Assembly: GCA_029244725.1 (NCBI GenBank)
Contig: JAQWQJ010000030.1
Coordinates: forward strand, 1-64,000
Direction of reading: 5' to 3'
DNA: 64,000 nucleotides
Source of the DNA: Paracoccaceae bacterium
GTDB lineage: Bacteria; Pseudomonadota; Alphaproteobacteria; Rhodobacterales; Rhodobacteraceae
Made by a program: the position numbers and the translations under genes. Position 1 is the first letter of the stretch. Each line of letters starts with the position of its first letter. The notes under the pieces were generated by a model. The model was not told the DNA's origin, made no database searches, and was given only the letters and a program-made list of their open reading frames with translations. Shown here piece after piece: positions 57,610-64,000 of the stretch.

Positions 57610-60600
57610 TCACTCTTGTGCGGCCAGCAAGCTAGCGTTCCCACCTGCGGCAGTTGTGTCGACGCAAAGGTGTCTCTCCATCAAGACATGAGCATGATCA
57701 GGATACCCACAAATCAACGGAATAATCGCACCGTCTCGATCGGCCAAAGCCGTTGCATATTCCTTGCCCAACGTGGCATCGCCCCACCAGATGAGCCCGC
57801 CAAAATCGGGAAGGTCAGCGATGGAATTTGGATCGAGCCATTGATCGACACCAAGGGCTACGCCGCCCAGCGCTTGAACAAGCGAAACCTGTTCTTCGAC
57901 CGCGGCCTTACTTGGCCCGAGGCACAACAACGGCTTACGAGGCATAGTTGTCAAACGGTTAAGCTCACCCGTCGGTCCGGGAAGCATGATGCTGGTGGCT
58001 TTGACCTTCAGCGTTGCCGCGGCAGTTATGCTCTCTGCCAGTTCCCGCGCGTCTGCAACGCCCAGCGCTTGGCCTCCACGCAGAACAGGCTGGCCTGAAA
58101 CAAACCGCTTTAGGTAAAACGGTCCACCCGCTTTAGGACCGGTGCCTGATAGCCCTTCGCCCCCAAAAGGTTGACTGCCTACGACTGCACCGATCTGATT
58201 TCGGTTCGCATAGATGTTGCCTGCATGAACTGCTTCTGAGATTTTCTGAACTCGATCATCAATGCGTGTGTGCAAACCAAAGGTCAGGCCATAGCCTGTC
58301 GCGTTGATATCCTCGATCACTTGGTCAAGCTGATCGCTTTCAAACGTCGCAAAATGCAAAACGGGGCCGAACACTTCGGTCCCAAGATCACCGACCCCGG
58401 TTACCTCGATCAGCGTCGGCGCAACGAAATTACCGGTTCTTGGCCGCACCAACTGATGTTTCACGCGACCGTCCTTTGACGCTTTCGCTATGTAGGCGTC
58501 GATGTCGGTCGCGGCTTTCGTGGTGATCAACGGACCAATGTCAGCGGCAATATCCCACGGATCGCCCATCTCTAATTCGTTCATTGCGCCAATCAACATC
58601 TTCAAAAACGAAGGCCCGATATCCTTTTGCACATATAGGCATCGCAATGCCGAGCATCGCTGCCCCGCCGACTGAAACGCCGAGGCGACGATATCCCTGA
58701 TCGCTTGCTCCGGCAGTGCAGTCGAATCCACGATCATCGCGTTCAATCCGCCTGTCTCGGCGATCAACGGTGTCCCTGGCGCACAGTTTTCCGCGATGGC
58801 CCGCTGGATATGGCGGGCGGTTGCTGTTGATCCGGTAAAGGCCACTCCGTTGACCCTGCTGTCGGAAGTTAAAGCATTGCCGACGTCGTGCCCCTCGCCA
58901 GGTAAAAGCTGCAACGCCTCACGCGGCACGCCTGCCTCGTGCAGTTTTTGCACACCCCAAGCTGCAATCGCCGGCGTCGTCTCTGCCGGCTTTGCAAGCA
59001 CAGCGTTCCCAGCAGCCAAAGCGGCGGCGATCTGACCAGAGAATATCGCGAGAGGGAAATTCCACGGCGAAATGCAGGTGTATATCCCGCGCGGAGGTTG
59101 CTCTGACTTTGCGCCTTCACCCGCGTAGAACCGCAGAAAATCCACGGCCTCTCGCAGTTCCGCAACCGAATCCATCAATGTCTTCCCAGCCTCAGCCGCC
59201 AAAAGAGCAAAAACGGTGCCGTAATCCGCCTCATAGAGGTCCGCTGCGCGGTTAAGGATCGCCGCCCGTTCTTGCCTACTGGCTTGCCAAGGTTTCGCGC
59301 AGGTAAAAGCTGTTTCGACGTCGGCTAAACTTGCCAATGTGACCGTCGCAATTTCATCGCTCGTGGTCGGGTTGACAGATGGCTCGACGGCGCCACCCTT
59401 GACTGGACCGGCCAAAATCGGCCCTATTACCAGCTCCTTCGGCAACACTCGTGCCTCTTCAATTGCCTGAAGTTTGGTCACATCAAACAGATCAAACCCC
59501 ACAGAATTCACACGTTCTGGCGCATAAAGATCGGAGGCCTTAGTGATACTGCCCTGCGCGACGGCCAACGCGTCAAACGGACATGCCACCACCTCATCAG
59601 CTGGGACATCCTCGTCGACGACCTTATTCACAAAGGATGAGTTTGCACCGTTCTCAAGCAACCGTCGCACCAGATAGGCCAACAGGTCACGATGTGCCCC
59701 CACCGGTGCGTAAATACGACAGCGAGTTCCTTCAGTTTGCTGTACAATCGCATGAAGCGCCTCGCCCATTCCGTGCAGGCGCTGAAACTCATACATTGAG
59801 GGATCAATCGCATCAGCCAAATGCAAAATCGTCGCGACGGTGTGCGCGTTGTGCGTGGCAAATTGCGGATATATCCGGTCGGTCATGCCAAGCAATCGCT
59901 TTGCGTTAGCAATGTAGCTAACGTCCGTTGCGACCTTCTGTGTAAAGACCGGAAAATCACTTAGACCTTCCACCTGTGCATGCTTAATCTCGGTGTCCCA
60001 ATAGGCCCCCTTAACCAAGCGCACCATTATGCGGCGATCATACCGCTGCGCCATTTCGTAAAGCCCTTCGAGGATATCCCCCGCCCGTCGACCATACGCT
60101 TGAACGACGACGCCAAAGCCATCCCATCCCGCAAGCGCGGGATCGGACAGAACCTCTTCGATAACAGCCATAGACAGCCCGAGACGATCCATTTCCTCGG
60201 CATCAATGTTCAGGCCCATTCCAGCCGCCGCGGCCTTGCGCGTCAGTTGCTTTAGAATTGGCACTAATTCGGACATCACACGCGCAGTTTTTGCGACCTC
60301 ATACCGGGGGTGCAATGCCGATAGCTTGATCGAAATCCCTGGATTTTCGGCGATTTCAGTTTGGGTGCAGCGCGAAGAAATCGCCTCAATCGCTTTATCA
60401 TAGGCATTGGCGTAGCCGCGTGCATCTGCCGCCGTCATAGCCGCTTCGCCCAGCATGTCGTAGGAATAAGTGAAGTCATTCGCCTCGGTCTTTGAGGCCC
60501 GCTTCATCGCCGCTTCGATATCTTGTCCAAGTACGAACTGTCTGCCCATTTCGCGCATTGCACCCGCAACTGCTTTGCGAATGACAGGTTCACCCACGCG

Positions 60601-61038
60601 CTTAATCATCGAACGCAATCGACCCGCAATTCCGGGATCAGGATCGTCAAGAACCTTACCAGTCAACAGCAATCCCCATGTTGAAGCGTTCACCATTGGC
60701 GACGAAGATTTGCCGATATGGGTGGACCAATCCGAAGGCGCGATTTTGTCCTCAATCAGCGCATCAATCGTTTGGGCATCGGGAACCCGCAACAGCGCCT
60801 CGGCCAAACACATGAGCGCAACGCCTTCGTCGGTGGACAGGCCGTATTCCGCCAAAAAGACATCCATCATGCTGGGACGCGAAGCAGACCGTATTGACGT
60901 GACCAGTCTTGCGGCCTGTTGCACAATCCCTGCTCGGCGCGCGGCATCGAGATCAGCCAGCTTTACCATCTCAGCCATAAGGCCGGCTTCACTGCGGCGC
61001 TTATTGCGGTCCCATCTGGGGTCTAAGGCTATCATCAT
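57610..61038 (-). CDS. putA: Bifunctional proline dehydrogenase / L-glutamate gamma-semialdehyde dehydrogenase
   Basis: A 1142-residue PutA that oxidises proline to glutamate. The FAD proline-dehydrogenase barrel spans about residues 120-470 (EDKIAPSDWSTHIGKSS, IMVRLVKGAYWDTEIK, YAPVGAHRDLLAYLVRRLLENGANSSFV). The aldehyde dehydrogenase spans about 540-1010, with SPWNFPLAIFSGQIAAAL and the catalytic cysteine in SAGQRCSALRCLY. It lacks the N-terminal ribbon-helix-helix DNA-binding domain of enteric PutA. Regulation therefore likely rests with the divergent Lrp-type gene. An AGGAG site precedes the ATG. Its stop lies three bases from the end of the LacI-type gene. Confidence 0.95.
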   Translation of the reverse strand: MMIALDPRWDRNKRRSEAGLMAEMVKLADLDAARRAGIVQQAARLVTSIRSASRPSMMDVFLAEYGLSTDEGVALMCLAEALLRVPDAQTIDALIEDKIAPSDWSTHIGKSSSPMVNASTWGLLLTGKVLDDPDPGIAGRLRSMIKRVGEPVIRKAVAGAMREMGRQFVLGQDIEAAMKRASKTEANDFTYSYDMLGEAAMTAADARGYANAYDKAIEAISSRCTQTEIAENPGISIKLSALHPRYEVAKTARVMSELVPILKQLTRKAAAAGMGLNIDAEEMDRLGLSMAVIEEVLSDPALAGWDGFGVVVQAYGRRAGDILEGLYEMAQRYDRRIMVRLVKGAYWDTEIKHAQVEGLSDFPVFTQKVATDVSYIANAKRLLGMTDRIYPQFATHNAHTVATILHLADAIDPSMYEFQRLHGMGEALHAIVQQTEGTRCRIYAPVGAHRDLLAYLVRRLLENGANSSFVNKVVDEDVPADEVVACPFDALAVAQGSITKASDLYAPERVNSVGFDLFDVTKLQAIEEARVLPKELVIGPILAGPVKGGAVEPSVNPTTSDEIATVTLASLADVETAFTCAKPWQASRQERAAILNRAADLYEADYGTVFALLAAEAGKTLMDSVAELREAVDFLRFYAGEGAKSEQPPRGIYTCISPWNFPLAIFSGQIAAALAAGNAVLAKPAETTPAIAAWGVQKLHEAGVPREALQLLPGEGHDVGNALTSDSRVNGVAFTGSTATARHIQRAIAENCAPGTPLIAETGGLNAMIVDSTALPEQAIRDIVASAFQSAGQRCSALRCLYVQKDIGPSFLKMLIGAMNELEMGDPWDIAADIGPLITTKAATDIDAYIAKASKDGRVKHQLVRPRTGNFVAPTLIEVTGVGDLGTEVFGPVLHFATFESDQLDQVIEDINATGYGLTFGLHTRIDDRVQKISEAVHAGNIYANRNQIGAVVGSQPFGGEGLSGTGPKAGGPFYLKRFVSGQPVLRGGQALGVADARELAESITAAATLKVKATSIMLPGPTGELNRLTTMPRKPLLCLGPSKAAVEEQVSLVQALGGVALGVDQWLDPNSIADLPDFGGLIWWGDATLGKEYATALADRDGAIIPLICGYPDHAHVLMERHLCVDTTAAGGNASLLAAQE

Positions 61039-61151
61039 CGGCGCTCCTGTTTGTCCCGTGTATTATAGTTCTTTCGATATGGACGTTTGGGCCATAATTT
61101 CCTATTTTGTAGACTATCAGGCCAAATTTATCGTGAAACTTAGGTGATCAA

Positions 61152-61622
61152 ATGTCCTCTAGCGAGTTATCCGACAGAATCGACCAAGCCATTTTGAACA
61201 TCCTGACCAACGACGCCCGCGTTTCGATGACGGATTTGGCCAAACAGGTCGGCCTGTCAAAGACCCCCGTCATTGCGCGTGTGAAGCGGTTAGAGACCAC
61301 CGGCGTTATCACAGGTTATCGCGCAGAGCTGTCCGCCAAAAAGCTTGGCTTGCAGCATGTCGCGTTCTTAGAGGTCCGCTTGTCCGACACCCGTGAGAAA
61401 GCGTTGCAGGCATTCAACAAAGCAATCCGCGCGATCCCCGAGGTCGAGGAATGCCATATGATTGCTGGTGGCTTTGATTATCTCGTGAAAATCCGCACCA
61501 GTGATATCGGCGCTTATCGTCGGGTGTTAAGTGAAAGCGTTTCGCAACTGCCACACATGGCCTCAACCTCGACGTATGTGTCGATGGAAAGCGTCCGTGA
61601 TCGCGGTGTACAACAAATCTAG
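61152..61622 (+). CDS. Lrp/AsnC-family regulator, probable PutR
   Basis: A 156-residue Lrp-type regulator. The HTH is LNILTNDARVSMTDLAKQVGLSKTPVIARVKRLE (residues 16-49) and the RAM ligand domain includes VEECHMIAGGFDYLVKIRTSDIGAYRRVL. It is divergent from putA across 113 bp, the standard alphaproteobacterial putR-putA arrangement in which proline activates the regulator. An AT-rich spacer with ATAATTT and AAATTTAT blocks could hold its sites. Confidence 0.88.
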   Translation: MSSSELSDRIDQAILNILTNDARVSMTDLAKQVGLSKTPVIARVKRLETTGVITGYRAELSAKKLGLQHVAFLEVRLSDTREKALQAFNKAIRAIPEVEECHMIAGGFDYLVKIRTSDIGAYRRVLSESVSQLPHMASTSTYVSMESVRDRGVQQI

Positions 61623-61628
61623 CGTGCG

Positions 61629-64000
61629 TTATTTTTCGTCGCGAATAATCGGTGCAACTTTCCGAAGTCTGAGCGCGTTGGTCAATACAAACACTGACGA
61701 CAACGCCATCGCGCCTGCCGCCAGCATAGGCGACAATAGGATGCCCAACATTGGATAAAGAACACCCGCCGCGACGGGGATAAGCGCGGTGTTATAGCCG
61801 AACGCCCAGAACAAGTTTTGGCGGATATTGCGAATGGTCCGACGCGAGATTTCAACCGCATTGACTACGCCACTTAGATCGCCTGACATCAAAACAACAT
61901 CTGCAGACTCAATCGCGATATCTGTTCCGGTACCAATCGCGATGCCCACGTCGGCATGCGCAAGCGCGGGCGCGTCATTTATCCCATCACCGACAAACGC
62001 GATTTTTTGGCCCTGGGATGAAAGCCTCGACAATGCGTCGACTTTGCCATCGGGCAGCACGTCCGCAACGATTTCGTCGATACCAATCTCGGCCGCGATA
62101 GCTTCTGCGGTTTCGCGCTTGTCACCTGTGATCATCGCGACCTTTAGCCCTTGCGCTTTAAGTGCAGCAATCGCCGCCTTGCTGGACGGCTTCACTGGAT
62201 CAGACACGCCAAGCACTGCTGTCAACTTGCCATCAACGGCCACAAACAAAGCCGTGCGCCCGTTTTGCGCCAACTCAGTTGCATCGTCACCGAGAGCCCC
62301 CAGCGCGAAGCCTTGTTGCTTCATCAACCGCCCTGCCCCTACTGCCACTGCTTTGCCAGAAACTGTCGCCGTCACGCCGTAGCCGGTAATAGACTTGAAA
62401 TCTTCAATGGCTGGTACGCTCTCAGGCGCGGTTCGTAAAATGGCTTGCGCAATCGGATGCTCGGACTGTCGCTCGACCGCAGCGGCCAACACCAAGACTT
62501 CGTCGCGAGTGAAGCCCCCGGCTAGAATAACATCTGTCAACTCGGGTCGTCCTTCGGTGATCGTGCCGGTTTTGTCTAAGGCCACTACACTTATCGACGA
62601 CAGCTCTTGCAGCGCATCCCCTTTTCGGAACAACACCCCTAGATCGGCAGCTCGACCAGTGCCCACCATAATCGAGGTCGGCGTCGCCAAACCCATGGCG
62701 CAAGGGCACGCGATAATCAGGACTGAAACTCCGGCAACCATAGCCAATGTTAATGCCGGTTGTGGTCCAACAATCAGCCAAACAACAACGGTTAATACCG
62801 CTGCAGCCATCACCGCAGGCACGAACCACATCGTGATTTTATCAACGAGGCTCTGGATCGGCAGTTTCGCCCCCTGCGCCTGTTCGACCATCCGAATGAT
62901 CTGCGAAAGGGTGGTATCCGCCCCTATCCGAGTGACCCTAAACCGAAAAGCCCCGGCACCATTTACTGTTCCGCCGGTCACCATTGCCCCTTCGGTTTTC
63001 AGCACAGGCAAGGGCTCGCCCGTAATCATGCTTTCGTCCACATGGCTTTCACCGCCGCACACCTGCCCGTCAACAGCGATACGTTCTCCGGGACGAACCT
63101 GAACAATCTCGCTCACCAGCAAATCCTCAATCGCGACCTCGACAGCCTCACCCTGCCTCAGAACGCGGGCCGTGCGGGCTTGAAGTCCTAGTAGCTTTTG
63201 AATTGCGGCGCCGGTTCGTCCCTTGGCGCGCGCTTCCAAGTACCGCCCTATTAGGATCAAAACCACAATAACGGCAGCGGCTTCAAAATACACAGCACGC
63301 ACCGCGCTTGGTAAAAGACTAGGCGCAAATGTTGCCGTCAGCGAATAAAGATAGGCCGCGCCAGTTCCGACAGCGACCAGACTGTTCATGTCCGGCGCAC
63401 CCTTTAGAAGTGCCGGTATTCCTTTCAGATAAAATTGCCGTCCAGGCCCTGCCAGTACCAACGTCGTTAGTGCAAATTGAACAAGCCAACTGGTTTGGTG
63501 GCCAATCGTACGTCCGATAAGCCCGTGCATCCCAGGGATCAAATGCCCGCCCATTTCCAGCGCAAACACAGGCAATGCAAGGACAGCCGCGAAGATCGTC
63601 TTGATTGCTAGTTTTGCGGCCTCTTCCTGCTTGCGGGCAGAATGGTCGAGCGTGGCAACAGATTGAACGACCTCTGCGCGATAGCCTGCTTTGGTTGCGG
63701 ATGCGGCCAGCGACGCGGGGTCGGTTGCCTCTTCCAAATAACATACGGTCGCGGTTTCCGAAGCCAGATTGACGTTCACGTCCAAAACGCCCGGCACCGC
63801 TGCCAAAGCCCGATCAACCCGCCCAACACACGAAGCGCATGACATCGACGAAACGTTTAAGACCACCTCAGACTTGCGCGCTGGATAGCCCAATTTGCCA
63901 AGTGCCTCAGACGCCGCAACCACGGTGGTCGCGTCTTTAACGGATAACATCGCCGTTTCGCTGGTCAAATTGACCGCGACGTCTTCTACACCCTCTAACG
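61629..64000 (-). CDS. Copper-type P1B ATPase (CopA-like), N-terminus beyond window
   Basis: At least 790 residues are in the window; the 5' end lies outside. The reading frame stays open to the window edge and encodes the tail of a first heavy-metal-associated domain ([17 protein letters not shown]). A second HMA domain follows with MSCASC. Further on come the transport motif [13 protein letters not shown], phosphorylation site [24 protein letters not shown] with the P1B histidine, and [13 protein letters not shown] plus two MxCxxC-type domains indicates Cu(I) export. It converges with the Lrp-type gene, seven bases apart. An apparent internal start at 63968 is an artefact. Confidence 0.9.
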   Translation of the reverse strand, partial: LEGVEDVAVNLTSETAMLSVKDATTVVAASEALGKLGYPARKSEVVLNVSSMSCASCVGRVDRALAAVPGVLDVNVNLASETATVCYLEEATDPASLAASATKAGYRAEVVQSVATLDHSARKQEEAAKLAIKTIFAAVLALPVFALEMGGHLIPGMHGLIGRTIGHQTSWLVQFALTTLVLAGPGRQFYLKGIPALLKGAPDMNSLVAVGTGAAYLYSLTATFAPSLLPSAVRAVYFEAAAVIVVLILIGRYLEARAKGRTGAAIQKLLGLQARTARVLRQGEAVEVAIEDLLVSEIVQVRPGERIAVDGQVCGGESHVDESMITGEPLPVLKTEGAMVTGGTVNGAGAFRFRVTRIGADTTLSQIIRMVEQAQGAKLPIQSLVDKITMWFVPAVMAAAVLTVVVWLIVGPQPALTLAMVAGVSVLIIACPCAMGLATPTSIMVGTGRAADLGVLFRKGDALQELSSISVVALDKTGTITEGRPELTDVILAGGFTRDEVLVLAAAVERQSEHPIAQAILRTAPESVPAIEDFKSITGYGVTATVSGKAVAVGAGRLMKQQGFALGALGDDATELAQNGRTALFVAVDGKLTAVLGVSDPVKPSSKAAIAALKAQGLKVAMITGDKRETAEAIAAEIGIDEIVADVLPDGKVDALSRLSSQGQKIAFVGDGINDAPALAHADVGIAIGTGTDIAIESADVVLMSGDLSGVVNAVEISRRTIRNIRQNLFWAFGYNTALIPVAAGVLYPMLGILLSPMLAAGAMALSSVFVLTNALRLRKVAPIIRDEK

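Noticed and set aside
63966-63968. Apparent TTG start for the P-type ATPase
   Set aside because: It is an internal leucine codon within the first metal-binding domain; the frame stays open to the window edge, so the gene is truncated by the window.

Overview
The window looks like chromosomal DNA of a marine Rhodobacterales (Roseobacter-group) alphaproteobacterium. The basis is the rplJL-rpoBC and rpsL-rpsG-fusA-tuf blocks with alphaproteobacterial protein sequences, a PutA/Lrp pair, and transport and catabolic genes typical of that group (TTT, BCCT, polyamine-type ABC, LLM and TMADH-like enzymes). I saw no rRNA, tRNA, CRISPR array, insertion sequence or prophage gene.

Layout. 1-3.5 kb: the str operon (rpsL, rpsG, fusA, start of tuf) on the minus strand, with a recognisable promoter. 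3.5-13 kb: an accessory block between the str and rpoBC operons. It holds three DMT-type exporters, a putative rhamnosyltransferase-family protein, a LysE-type exporter fused in frame to a luciferase-like monooxygenase across a REP-type palindrome, an MFS exporter, an AlkD-like protein coupled to a reductive-dehalogenase-like Fe-S protein, and a SET-domain protein. 13.2-23 kb: rpoC, rpoB, rplL, rplJ and an L10-type leader; rplK/rplA do not follow. 23.2-26.4 kb: an SRPBCC gene divergent from a LysR gene, a D-amino-acid-dehydrogenase-like gene, and an esterase remnant.

26.4-50.4 kb is the most interesting part: a dense catabolic island. Its first operon (LLM monooxygenase, GST, kynurenine-formamidase-like hydrolase, SnoaL-like protein) faces an XRE-cupin regulator. 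The second (TMADH-like demethylase, PuuB/OrdL-like FAD oxidase, Rieske oxygenase, a 76-residue unknown protein, flavin monoamine oxidase) is translationally coupled at most junctions. A bicupin gene and a PotFGHI-type cationic-amine ABC transporter follow, ending in a BetI-like TetR gene and a second TMADH-like demethylase. A near-identical operator-like palindrome lies before both the second operon and the transporter operon, suggesting one regulon. An aldehyde dehydrogenase-M19 dipeptidase pair, a LysR regulator, RidA and a BCCT transporter complete it. I read the island as uptake and stepwise N-demethylation/oxidation of a methylated cationic amine. Neither TMADH paralog keeps the trimethylamine-binding aromatic bowl, so the substrate is probably not trimethylamine.

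50.5-57.6 kb: a LacI-type regulator divergent from tctABC-like transporter genes plus an acylating aldehyde dehydrogenase and an AMP-forming CoA ligase, resembling sulfoacetate utilisation (sauST) with a TTT transporter. 57.6-64 kb: putA with a divergent Lrp-type regulator, then a copper-type P1B ATPase that runs off the window end.

Functions are read from protein motifs by eye; no database search was run.
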